Part shown: positions 46,101-52,822 of the stretch, in pieces
Layout: every line of letters starts with the position of its first letter
Position numbering within the stretch: position 1 is the first letter of the stretch
DNA from: Streptomyces gobiensis
GTDB lineage: Bacteria > Actinomycetota > Actinomycetes > Streptomycetales > Streptomycetaceae
Assembly: GCF_021216675.1 (NCBI RefSeq)
Contig: NZ_CP086120.1
Coordinates: 310,001-374,000, forward strand
Direction: 5' to 3'
DNA length: 64,000 bases
The notes under the pieces: model-generated
What the model was told of the DNA's origin: nothing
The model's input: only the letters and a program-made list of their open reading frames with translations
Databases searched by the model: none
Position numbers and translations under genes: made by a program

Positions 46101-46671
46101 GCTGTGGCTGAGCAGCGACCCGGAGGTCAACGTCACTCCCGCGCTGCCCTGGGGCTCCCGCGATATGGAGCGGGTGTGGTACGAGCCGGTGCTGGCACCA
46201 CGCGATCCGGACCGGCTGGACCGGGTCGTCGAACGGCTCCGGGAGGCCGGGCCGAACTCGTATCTGCTCATCAGCCATGGCCAGTCCACGTATCTGGAGC
46301 TCGATGCCGGCTACGCCCCCGGCTGGGAGCGGCGGATGCGCGAGGGCCTCGCTGAGCGGCCCGAGCTGCGGCAGTCCCTGGCCAATGAGCATGCCGCGCT
46401 GTACGAACTGCGGGATCCGCCCGGGTCGGCGGTGCCCCCGGCCGCTGCTGGTCCGGCCGGGCCACGGATCACCTGGACCACTGAGACGGTGATCGGTGCG
46501 CTGGGCGCGGTGGTGCTGATCCTGCTGCTGGCCACCCGGGAGCTGGTGCGGGTGCTGGCGCCGCCGGGCGTCCGGCGGGAGGCCTGGTTGCAGAGCACGC
46601 TGTGGTTCGCACTGCCGCTGATGTTCCTGGTGCTGGCCTCGCTGGCACAGCGGCTATGGACCCTCTCGTAG
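43147..46671 (+). CDS. Wzx-like flippase fused to a GT-C-like multi-pass membrane domain (contains TTA codon)
   Basis: 1174 residues from a GTG overlapping the deacetylase by 8 bases. Residues 1-40 are Ala/Gly/Glu-rich. About 45-465 is a flippase of the MOP/Wzx type with some 12 helices (NAYALMLNTGISALLGLGYWFVAARYYS; VLTGLRSATWVPVGNTVFSTAKL). After a linker (about 466-525) a second block of about 10-12 helices has QDYFSPQGFTYLLY, VAGHQLTPFVMLGVL and a soluble C-terminal module (about 970-1100, YLLISHGQSTYLELDAGYAPGW). The second half resembles GT-C glycosyltransferase/polymerase-type proteins. One polypeptide may flip and then polymerise or modify the repeat unit. Codon 343 (44173-44175) is TTA. 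Confidence 0.8.
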   Translation: MSDTTTTSEAEAGAGAGTDAGAEELVTGGPAPADGGNRGSPLFRNAYALMLNTGISALLGLGYWFVAARYYSDEAVGQGSAAIAVMKFLAGLTAVTLIGALARFIPTAGHTTRGLILRTYAASSLLVALASVGFLLTLDLWGPSFGLLRGWLPGLGFVAAVVAWSLLTLQDGVLTGLRSATWVPVGNTVFSTAKLGLLVVLAAAVPTAGVFVSWAAAIALSVLPLGWLVFRRLIPRHTLATQGSAQPASYREMGRFLAGDYTGALFSLAVVYLVPVLVATQVSAVDNAYFYITITIAGTVNLLAINMGASLTVEGSHDPAQLAANCRAALRRMARIMLPVCALLFVFAPQIMAVFGPGYAQAATPLLRWYAVGALLRVVIEVYYAVLRAQSRTSGLAYMQGLLCVLVLGLTVVLLPVLGMTGAGIAEVCSLGLVAAVAVYKLHGVLRGSGRGPRTGRDAQASVPPDGDLADLAVGGSTATFASARPAEPRAPAAEPAAGWRNRPRLPVAGLWALLAIALALYWIPLRGMGDTELDAMGGLGLVSVLPAATLLGAALLVVCFAGALRLGRPPRALLTAVLLLTVVSLHAVPAVLETEPRFATAWQHLGFLDYIDRTGVTAPELDARWSWPGFFAAAAFIAQACGVQDLSEVIRWWPLTVQLLFLAPLAVLLRAVRASWRAKWCAAWFFVLCGWVGQDYFSPQGFTYLLYLCFAAILLVWFRPSGEGGGAGDVGRRTSGEAPVPGLPPATRAALLVVLLALFTASVAGHQLTPFVMLGVLTVLVLVRRCVLRGLPLLCVVLVAVWIGFLAEPYWSGHFDELFGGLGGLGDNVSSSVSGRIEGGSDTHKLVLYVRVALAGSTLALAAWGLLRRRRAGVSDRALLVLTAVPFLAFGLQSYGGEMALRVFLFAVPGACVLAALGFFPHPAGRPRRVRPWAAPGAALLAGLILMGGFLIARWGNEPFERVRPGEVAAMEYIYEHDKPTARLLWLSSDPEVNVTPALPWGSRDMERVWYEPVLAPRDPDRLDRVVERLREAGPNSYLLISHGQSTYLELDAGYAPGWERRMREGLAERPELRQSLANEHAALYELRDPPGSAVPPAAAGPAGPRITWTTETVIGALGAVVLILLLATRELVRVLAPPGVRREAWLQSTLWFALPLMFLVLASLAQRLWTLS

Positions 46672-46675
46672 CGAC

Positions 46676-48040
46676 TCAGCGCCTCAGCCAGCGCACCTCA
46701 TAGCCCGTCAGCTCGATGCTCTGGCCGTCCACCGTCACCTGGACGGGCCGGTCGTGGGGGTTGACGACCAGGATGGCCTCCGCGCTGGCGAGCAGACGCA
46801 CCCGGTCATCCCCGGAGACCGGCACCCGCTCATGGCGGGTGCCGGGCGGGAAGGCCTCGCCGAAGCGGCTGAGCAGCTCCAGTATGGGCAGCTTGCGGCC
46901 GCCGTCGGGGAGGTGGGTGCTGCGCCACAGACAGCCCGCGCACTCCTCGCCCTTGCGCTGCGGGTTCCAGTAGAACCCGGTTCCCGCCCCGCCCCGGGCC
47001 ATGGCGATCATCCCGGTGGCGTGCACCGCCAGCCGGTGCCGCTCGCTCCAGCCGTCCCGCTGGTCGTTCTCATCGCTCAGCTCGACGTACCACTCGGCCC
47101 ACCACAGCGGCAGCCCGGTCTCCTTTCGCACCCAGCGGCTGGCAGCGGTGAACTTCTCGGTCGCGGCGAACTCATCGGGCAGCAGCCGCTGGTCCTTGGT
47201 GTAGCTGGCGCCGTCGATAACGACGAAGTCGGCGCCGCGCTTGTGCTGATTCCAGTACGTCACGGCGTCCAGCGCCCGCTGGTCGATGCTGCCCCAGTCA
47301 CCGCTGACCGCCGAAGCGTGATCGCTGTCCGCCGAGGCGACGCTGTCCATGACGACATAGGGGCCACCGACCAGGTTGTCCTCGCGGACCCGCTTCAGCT
47401 CGTCGTACACAAGGTTGTACAGCTCGGTGTAGCCCTCGTAGTCCCAGCGCTTCTTACGGTCGTCGAAGAAGCCCTTGAACTCATTCCAGACGATGAAGTG
47501 CCGTACATCGGGATACCGCTCGGCGACTTTGCCCGCGAGCCGGGCGAAGTCCTTGTAGTGCGCGCGGCTGGGCGCGGTTTCCAGCTTGCTCCAGTCGGTG
47601 GTTCCTTCGCTGCCGCCCTTCATCCAGTCGGGCGCACAGCACAGGGTGATGACCGGGGTGCCGCCGGTCCGCCGCACCAGCTCGATACGGCTGTCCAGCG
47701 CGGTGAAGTCATAGCGGCCCGGTGATGGTTCCGGATTGTCCGCGCCCCAGCCCATGATGTGCTGATTCTGTGGCAGTGACCGCTGGGACAGCGCGTCGGC
47801 CGCCCGCTCACGGGCCTGCTTCTCCCCCTCGTCCGCGCTCAGCTGGGTGTGGGTGAAGCCCCAGCCCAGCTCCGGGCGGGGTGGTGCGCCGGGCATCCGG
47901 GGTGTGCCGTACACCTCGCCCGGACCCCTGCTGTCGTCCCGCCAGCCGCCCGACGGGAACCCGCACATGGACAGCAGTAAAGCGAGCGCCACCACCCCCG
48001 CCCCGATCAGACCGGCCAGCCGCCAGCGCTCGACCCGCAT
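46676..48040 (-). CDS. GH39-like secreted or membrane-anchored glycoside hydrolase
   Basis: 454 residues from the ATG at 48040, preceded by GGGGGAG. One N-terminal hydrophobic helix (about 6-28) ends at a cysteine, but LSMC is a poor lipobox. The clan GH-A features are HFIVWNEFKGFF near residue 183 (acid/base Glu in WNE) and PLWWAEWYVEL near 310 (probable nucleophile Glu). Fold and spacing recall GH39 beta-xylosidases and PslG-type hydrolases that process exopolysaccharide. It faces the EPS operon, ending 4 bases from its last gene, like the GH26-like enzyme of locus 1. EPS trimming or release is inferred. Confidence 0.82.
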   Translation of the reverse strand: MRVERWRLAGLIGAGVVALALLLSMCGFPSGGWRDDSRGPGEVYGTPRMPGAPPRPELGWGFTHTQLSADEGEKQARERAADALSQRSLPQNQHIMGWGADNPEPSPGRYDFTALDSRIELVRRTGGTPVITLCCAPDWMKGGSEGTTDWSKLETAPSRAHYKDFARLAGKVAERYPDVRHFIVWNEFKGFFDDRKKRWDYEGYTELYNLVYDELKRVREDNLVGGPYVVMDSVASADSDHASAVSGDWGSIDQRALDAVTYWNQHKRGADFVVIDGASYTKDQRLLPDEFAATEKFTAASRWVRKETGLPLWWAEWYVELSDENDQRDGWSERHRLAVHATGMIAMARGGAGTGFYWNPQRKGEECAGCLWRSTHLPDGGRKLPILELLSRFGEAFPPGTRHERVPVSGDDRVRLLASAEAILVVNPHDRPVQVTVDGQSIELTGYEVRWLRR

Positions 48041-48142
48041 TACCGCACACTCCCCCGTGTGACGTCCCATCACCTCAGCGTATCCGTCCGGCGAGCGCGC
48101 GCCAGGGAAACCTGCGTGCGCGGGACGTCGGCGTGCCGGATC

Positions 48143-49264
48143 ATGGACGCCATGTGTGCCGAACGCCGTACCGCCCCGCCCGAGGAGTCGCTGCCCTTGC
48201 GGCTGAACATCGACGACAGTGATTCGCCGTCCGATGTCATCGATGCCCTCTTCCTGGGCCGCTTCACCTCCGGTACGCAGCCGTATGCGCGCAGCCGCTC
48301 CGTGGACCGGGTGAAGCAGGGGCTGAGCCTGCTGCCGCCCGGCGCGAGGGTGCTGCGTTCAGCGCGGGACGACGACCGCGGCGCGACGCTGGCCGAGGGA
48401 GACGGCTGGACGGTACTGGTGTCCCGGTGGAACCGGGGCGCGGATGTCACGGTGACGGCGGTCAGCGAGGAGCTGGCCGATCAGCGGCTGAAGCAGGCCG
48501 TCGACGGGGCCGAGGACGAGCCGGAGCCCCAGCCCACCGATGTGACGATGGGCTTCTGGTATGTCTCGCCACGGCGCGGGCCGCACCGTACGCCCCGGCA
48601 GATCTCCGCCGGGACCTGGGAGGAGATCCGGGAAAACTACACCGCGCCGGTCGCGGATGCCATGGACGGGCTGATGAAGCTCACCCCCGATGACATCGCG
48701 GGCCGGCTGCTTCTGCTGCATGGGCCGCCGGGCACCGGAAAGACCTCCGCGCTGCGCACGCTGGCCCGCTCCTGGCGGGACTGGTGCCAGGTGGACTGTG
48801 TGCTGGATCCGGAGCGGCTGTTCAACGATGTCGGCTATCTGATGGATATCGCCATCGGTGAGGACGACAGCAGCTCCGGCAAGGGCCGTTGGCGGCTGCT
48901 GCTGCTGGAGGACTGCGATGAACTGATCCGCGGTGAGGCCAAGCACGCGGCGGGCCAGGCCCTGTCCCGGCTGCTCAATCTGACGGACGGTCTGCTCGGC
49001 CAGGGCCGTAACGTCCTGGTCGGTATCACCACCAACGAGGATCTGGAGCGGCTTCACCCGGCAGTGGTGCGGCCGGGCCGGTGTCTGGCCCGCATCGAGG
49101 TCGGCGGGCTCTCCCGTACGGAGGCGGTCAACTGGCTGGGCACCGAGGAGGGGGTGGGCCGCGACGGTGCCACCCTCGCCGAGCTTTACGCTCTGCGTCG
49201 GGGGGCTACTCCGGCCACGGTCCCCGTGCAGGCCGACCGAACGGACGCGGGCATGTACCTGTAA
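48143..49264 (+). CDS. AAA ATPase with DUF5925-type N-terminal region
   Basis: 373 residues from the ATG at 48143; an ATG 9 bases later is also possible, and neither has a strong RBS. An N-terminal domain (about 15-165, LRLNIDDSDSPSDVIDALFLGRFTSGTQPY and GFWYVSPRRGPHRTPRQISAGTWEEIRENY) matches my memory of DUF5925. The AAA core follows: Walker A GPPGTGKT at 194-201, Walker B LLLEDCDE near 252-260, and the sensor region VLVGITTNEDLERLHPAVVRPGRCL. It probably remodels a protein partner. No partner gene is adjacent, since the next gene is convergent. Function unknown. Confidence 0.8.
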   Translation: MDAMCAERRTAPPEESLPLRLNIDDSDSPSDVIDALFLGRFTSGTQPYARSRSVDRVKQGLSLLPPGARVLRSARDDDRGATLAEGDGWTVLVSRWNRGADVTVTAVSEELADQRLKQAVDGAEDEPEPQPTDVTMGFWYVSPRRGPHRTPRQISAGTWEEIRENYTAPVADAMDGLMKLTPDDIAGRLLLLHGPPGTGKTSALRTLARSWRDWCQVDCVLDPERLFNDVGYLMDIAIGEDDSSSGKGRWRLLLLEDCDELIRGEAKHAAGQALSRLLNLTDGLLGQGRNVLVGITTNEDLERLHPAVVRPGRCLARIEVGGLSRTEAVNWLGTEEGVGRDGATLAELYALRRGATPATVPVQADRTDAGMYL

Positions 49265-49280
49265 CCCCAGGGCCTGGGGT
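49264..49280. terminator. perfect palindrome at the end of the AAA ATPase gene
   Basis: ACCCCAGG-G-CCTGGGGT, 8-bp perfect arms around one G, beginning on the last base of the TAA stop. A compact GC-rich hairpin suited to transcription termination or 3'-end protection. Confidence 0.6.
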
Positions 49281-49292
49281 CTGTGGGTGGGA

Positions 49293-49475
49293 TTCCCCGA
49301 TTCCCGCCCCTTCCCGGAAACCGGGGCTCCGCCCCGGGCCCGGGGTTTGCCGGTGCGGGCCGGTGGCCGGGTTGTGCCCACCCGTTCCGCCCCTGGCGGA
49401 ACGACTGCCCACAACGGGGTGGGGGTCTGGGGGCGTCAGCCCACAGTTTCGGGAAGGGGCGGGGTTGGGGAAACG
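49293..49475. repeat. long nested inverted-repeat structure between convergent genes
   Basis: Outer arms of about 28 bp pair TTCCCCGATTCCCGCCCC... (49293-49321) with its near-complement at 49446-49475, broken by a few mismatches and one missing base. Inside are a GGGGC-TCC-GCCCC hairpin (49323-49335) and a 9-bp perfect stem CGTTCCGCC/GGCGGAACG (49383-49403). This type of extragenic palindrome is recurrent in Streptomyces intergenic DNA. It may terminate both the AAA and DDAH transcripts. Small open frames across it are artefacts of the GC-rich repeat. Confidence 0.7.
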
Positions 49476-49488
49476 CACCCGGTACGGG

Positions 49489-50265
49489 CTAGCCGTACAG
49501 CTCTCGGAGGCGTACCGACAGGCATGTGACGCAGCCTTCGAGCTTCTCGAACTCGCTGATGTCGACCGGGACCGGCGTATAGCCGAGAGCGGTGAAGAGC
49601 TCGGCGCTCTCGGGCGCGCTGGCCGCCATCAACAGCCTGCCGCCGCCGAGCAGGACGACATGGGAGCCCGTCTCCTCGGGGACGGGAAGAAAACGGGGGA
49701 AGAGCCCGGGGTCGTCGACCAGGGGCGGGTAGCCGATGACCGTGCCGTCGGGGAGCGCGGTCACCGCGGACTTCAGGTGCAGCACCTGGCTGACCGGAAC
49801 CGCGATGACCCGGGCGCCCAAGGGCTCGAAGGCGGCCCGGAGTTGCCGGATACCCTCCGCGTTGGTGCGGCCGCCCCGGCCGGCGTAGACCGTGTCGCCG
49901 ACCTTGAGGACATCACCGCCGTCCAGCGTGCCGGGCTCGCGAACCCAGTTGACGGAGCAGCCGAGCGCCGCGACGGCTTCCTCCGTGCCCGCCGTCTCCC
50001 GCTGCCGGGAATCGGCGCCGGGGCGGGTGATCAGTGCCACGTTCTTGTAGAGGACGACGGTGTCCTCAACGAAGACGCTGTCCGGGCAGTCATCCGCCGG
50101 TGCGACATCGACGGTCCGCCAGCCGTGCTCCCGCAGGGCGGCCACGTATCCCTCCCACTGACGTATCGCCAGCTCCGGGCTGATGGGTGTCCGCTCGATA
50201 TGGGTGACCAGGCCCTTCGCGAGGAGCGGGCTGGGGCGGCGGATCAAGGCGATACGGCTCGGCAT
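49489..50265 (-). CDS. ddaH: dimethylarginine dimethylaminohydrolase
   Basis: 258 residues, the usual length. The guanidine-modifying enzyme features are in order: SVFVEDT (64-69), GTLDGGD (112-118), catalytic H163 in VLHLKS, and nucleophile C248 in GCVTCLSVRL near the C-terminus. It hydrolyses Nω-methylated arginines to citrulline and methylamines in the cytosol. It starts 5 bases after the GntR stop, so the two are an operon. Arginine deiminase-like activity is less likely given the size and the VTCLSVRL ending. Confidence 0.93.
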   Translation of the reverse strand: MPSRIALIRRPSPLLAKGLVTHIERTPISPELAIRQWEGYVAALREHGWRTVDVAPADDCPDSVFVEDTVVLYKNVALITRPGADSRQRETAGTEEAVAALGCSVNWVREPGTLDGGDVLKVGDTVYAGRGGRTNAEGIRQLRAAFEPLGARVIAVPVSQVLHLKSAVTALPDGTVIGYPPLVDDPGLFPRFLPVPEETGSHVVLLGGGRLLMAASAPESAELFTALGYTPVPVDISEFEKLEGCVTCLSVRLRELYG

Positions 50266-50270
50266 CGGAC

Positions 50271-50648
50271 TCAGCCCTTCGGATAGGTGGCGCGGATGGC
50301 GTCCTGAACCGCGGCGAGTGCCGAGGCCCGGTCCAGCCCGAGGCGGTGAACACGCTGTGCGTACGCCTGCGCGGCGGCTGCGGCCTCCTTCGCGGCGGCG
50401 TCCCCGGCCGCGGCGACAAAGGTGCCATTGCGGCCGCGGGTCTCAATCACCCCGTCAGCCTCCAGCGCGCGGTAGGCCTTGGCGACCGTGTTCACCGCGA
50501 TCCCCAGGTCCTCGGCGAGGCCCCGGACGGTCGGCAGCCTGTATCCGACGGGAAGCTTCCCGGAGCGCGCCTGCTCGGCGATCTGGGTGCGGAGCTGTTC
50601 ATACGGGGCGGTGGTGACCTCCGCATCGATGACGATCTTCAGGGACAA
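50271..50648 (-). CDS. GntR-family regulator, YtrA subfamily
   Basis: 125 residues from the TTG at 50648 with AGGAG 5 bases upstream. The winged helix occupies about residues 12-75 (PYEQLRTQIAEQARSGKLPVGYRLPTVRGLAEDLGIAVNTVAKAYRALEADGVIETRGRNGTFV). A short helical dimerisation tail (about 80-120) follows instead of a large effector domain, as in the YtrA group. It is cotranscribed with ddaH and divergent from the tandem-GNAT gene 64 bases away, so it may control both directions. Its ligand is unknown. Confidence 0.85.
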   Translation of the reverse strand: MSLKIVIDAEVTTAPYEQLRTQIAEQARSGKLPVGYRLPTVRGLAEDLGIAVNTVAKAYRALEADGVIETRGRNGTFVAAAGDAAAKEAAAAAQAYAQRVHRLGLDRASALAAVQDAIRATYPKG

Positions 50649-50712
50649 GGTCTCTCCTGGCAGACGGAAATTCGTGGGCGGCCGTGCCGGGTGCGGCGTA
50701 ACGTCCGGCCCT

Positions 50713-51627
50713 ATGACCATAGACGTGCGGGAATTCCGTCCGGAGGACGCCAAGGGTGTGGCGGAGGTACGGCGTGCGGCGCTGCCGTACATGGTGTGGC
50801 GGCCCGAGTCCGTGCTCTGGGAGGCCGAGCGGACCCCAGCCGCTCAGCGGCTACGGATGCTGGTCGCGGAGGTGGACGGCCAGGTCGTGGGAGCGACCGA
50901 GGCAAGGCTGGTCCAGGAGAGCAGCCTTCCGGGTCAGGGCCACGCGGTGCCGGTCGTACGGCCCGAGTACCGGGGGCAGGGAATCGGCTCGGCGCTGCTG
51001 AGCGCTGCGGAGCAGTACCTTCTCACGGTCGGCTGCGACGCGCTCTACGTCTGGGTCAGCGATGACGGGCACTCCCCCGGCTTCGCCGAGCGGCGCGGCT
51101 ACCGGCGCCGCCGGGCCGCCCGTTTCCTCCAGCGTGATCTGACCGAGCCGCTGCCCGTGCCACCGCCGCTGCCCGCGGGAGCACGGCTGCGTACCGCGGC
51201 CGGCTACGACGCTGATCCACGCCCGCTGTATGAGGCGGACCGGGAGTGCACGCTGGATGAGCCGGGCGATGTCCCCGCTGGTCCGCTCCGCTACGAGGAC
51301 TGGCTGGCTGTCTGCTGGGGGCGGCCCGAGTGGGACCGCGAACTGACCTCGGTCGTAGTGGTGGACGGTGCGGTAGCCGCGTACAGCGTCGCCCATACGG
51401 ACGGGTGTGACCGCTACTGGTCGGGGATGACGGGGACCCGCCGGGCCTTCCGCGGCCGGGGGCTGGCCAAGATCGCCAAGCATGACTCGCTCACCCGCAG
51501 CCGCGCGGCGGGTTATACCCACGCCTTCACCGGCAATGACGCGGAGAACGAGCCGATGCTCGCCATCAATCAGTGGTTCGGCTACCGCCCGGCGGCCAGG
51601 GAATGGCGCTATGCCAAGGAGCTGTGA
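50713..51627 (+). CDS. tandem-GNAT-domain N-acetyltransferase
   Basis: 304 residues. The first GNAT domain (1-145) has the acetyl-CoA pyrophosphate loop in VVRPEYRGQGIGSALLSAAEQYL near 80. A second one (about 155-300) has the equivalent TGTRRAFRGRGLAKIAKHDSLTRSRAAGYTHAFTGN region near 240. Both R/Q-x-x-G-x-G/A loops look intact. Such double-GNAT proteins include mycothiol-synthase-like and antibiotic acetylases, but I cannot assign the substrate. Divergent from the GntR-ddaH operon. Confidence 0.83.
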   Translation: MTIDVREFRPEDAKGVAEVRRAALPYMVWRPESVLWEAERTPAAQRLRMLVAEVDGQVVGATEARLVQESSLPGQGHAVPVVRPEYRGQGIGSALLSAAEQYLLTVGCDALYVWVSDDGHSPGFAERRGYRRRRAARFLQRDLTEPLPVPPPLPAGARLRTAAGYDADPRPLYEADRECTLDEPGDVPAGPLRYEDWLAVCWGRPEWDRELTSVVVVDGAVAAYSVAHTDGCDRYWSGMTGTRRAFRGRGLAKIAKHDSLTRSRAAGYTHAFTGNDAENEPMLAINQWFGYRPAAREWRYAKEL

Positions 51628-51733
51628 GGCACAGCCTCTGTGGTCTGCTGACGGTCTGCTACGGAAGGACTTCACCCCGACCGTGCGGACGGCCGTCACC
51701 AAGCTGAACGGCTGACCCGGCGCACGCTGCGGC

Positions 51734-52186
51734 TCAGCGCAGGCGGCGCCCTACCCGGCCCAGTCCCTCGGCGAGGACGGCGAGCTCCGTACGGTCCAGC
51801 ACATCGATCAGGGCTTCCCGCACGGCCGCGACATGACCGGGCGCCGCCTGCCGCAGGGTCTCGCGGCCCTGGTCGGTGAGGGCGGCGAATACGCCGCGTA
51901 CATCGGTGGGGCAGGACCGCCGGCGCACCAGGCCGCGCTTCTCCAGCTGGCCGACCTGATAGGTCAGTCCGCTCTTCGAGGTGATCAGTGCGTGCGCCAG
52001 CTCGGTCATCCGGATCTCGTTGTCCGGGGCGGTGGAGAGGAGGACCAGGACCTCGTACTGCGTGTGAGAGAGCCCGGCCTCGTCCTTGAGCTGCTGCTCC
52101 AGTCGGCGCTCGACCCGGTGGCTCGCTTCGAGAAAGCCCTGCCAGGCGGCCATCTCCTGCTCATCGAGCCAACGTGTTGCTGTCAT
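51734..52186 (-). CDS. MarR-family regulator
   Basis: 150 residues from the ATG at 52186. The winged-helix core is SHTQYEVLVLLSTAPDNEIRMTELAHALITSKSGLTYQVGQLEKRGLVRRRSCPTDVRGVFAALTDQGRETL (about 42-115), with basic wing residues. No reactive OhrR-type N-terminal cysteine is present; one Cys lies in the wing (RRSCPTD). Two operator-like palindromes fill the divergent gap to the DoxX gene. It therefore probably represses itself and the DoxX/DODA genes, perhaps in response to phenolic or oxidative signals. Confidence 0.88.
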   Translation of the reverse strand: MTATRWLDEQEMAAWQGFLEASHRVERRLEQQLKDEAGLSHTQYEVLVLLSTAPDNEIRMTELAHALITSKSGLTYQVGQLEKRGLVRRRSCPTDVRGVFAALTDQGRETLRQAAPGHVAAVREALIDVLDRTELAVLAEGLGRVGRRLR

Positions 52187-52203
52187 GGGTCCATGGTAGC
52201 GGT

Positions 52204-52255
52204 TGTTCAAATTCGAACAAGCTGTTACCGTGACGCTCATAGTTCCAATTTGAAT
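52204..52255. promoter_or_regulatory. two MarR-type operators in the MarR/DoxX divergent gap
   Basis: TGTTCAAATTCGAACA (52204-52219) is a 16-bp palindrome with only two mismatched positions. GTTCCAATTTGAAT (52242-52255) is a weaker copy of the same TTCAAATT pattern, 37 bp away centre to centre. AT-rich symmetric sites like these are typical MarR targets and stand out from the GC-rich background. Confidence 0.7.
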
Positions 52256-52278
52256 CAACCCATGGAGAAACGCCGCTC

Positions 52279-52806
52279 ATGTCCTCCCTCTCCCCCGCCG
52301 CCGCCCCACAGGACTCCTCGCCCCACGCCTACGACACCGGCCTGCTGCTCCTTCGGCTCGCGCTCGGCGCGACCATGGCCGTCCATGGCGCACAGAAGCT
52401 GTTCGGCTGGTTCGGCGGCGGCGGCCTCGACGGCACCGGGATGTTCTTCGAGTCGGTCGGTTACCCCGCCGGCCGGACCATGGCCCTGATCGCCGCTGTC
52501 ACCGAGACATTCGGCGGTCTGGCCCTCGCCATCGGACTGCTCACCCCGCTCGCCGGAGCCGCGGTGTTCGGCACCATGCTCAACGCGCTCGCCGTGAAAT
52601 GGGGCAGCGGCTTCTTCGGCCCGGAGGGCGTCGAGTACGAGGTTCTCCTCATCGCCGCTGCCGCCGCCCTCACCCTGACCGGTCCCGGCCGCTACGCCGC
52701 GGACCGTTTCCTCCCGGTCCTGCGCTCCCACCGGCTCCGCTATGGCGCCGCCGCCGTGGTGCTGGGCGCGGTCGTCGCGGGTATCACCCTGCTCATCCGG
52801 AACTGA
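52279..52806 (+). CDS. DoxX-family membrane protein
   Basis: 175 residues with four membrane helices (about 20-40, 65-85, 90-110, 118-138) and a fifth near the C-terminus. GLLLLRLALGATMAVHGAQKLFGWFGGGGLDGTGMFFESVGYPAGRTMALIAAVTETFGGLALAIGLLTPLAG is the DoxX signature. DoxX proteins are linked to thiol/redox stress or quinone-coupled electron transfer. Here it is divergent from a MarR gene and 16 bases before a ring-cleaving dioxygenase gene, which suggests a redox/phenolic stress unit. Confidence 0.9.
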   Translation: MSSLSPAAAPQDSSPHAYDTGLLLLRLALGATMAVHGAQKLFGWFGGGGLDGTGMFFESVGYPAGRTMALIAAVTETFGGLALAIGLLTPLAGAAVFGTMLNALAVKWGSGFFGPEGVEYEVLLIAAAAALTLTGPGRYAADRFLPVLRSHRLRYGAAAVVLGAVVAGITLLIRN

Positions 52807-52822
52807 GAATGCTGAGAGTGCC

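Noticed and set aside
46676..48040. Lipoprotein anchor for the GH39-like enzyme
   Set aside because: The cysteine after the N-terminal helix is in LSMC, which does not fit a lipobox; a plain membrane anchor or signal peptide is more likely.
49081..50286. Plus-strand frame through the palindromic region and opposite ddaH
   Set aside because: Crosses the extragenic palindrome and a clear DDAH gene; repetitive Gly/Pro/Arg translation.
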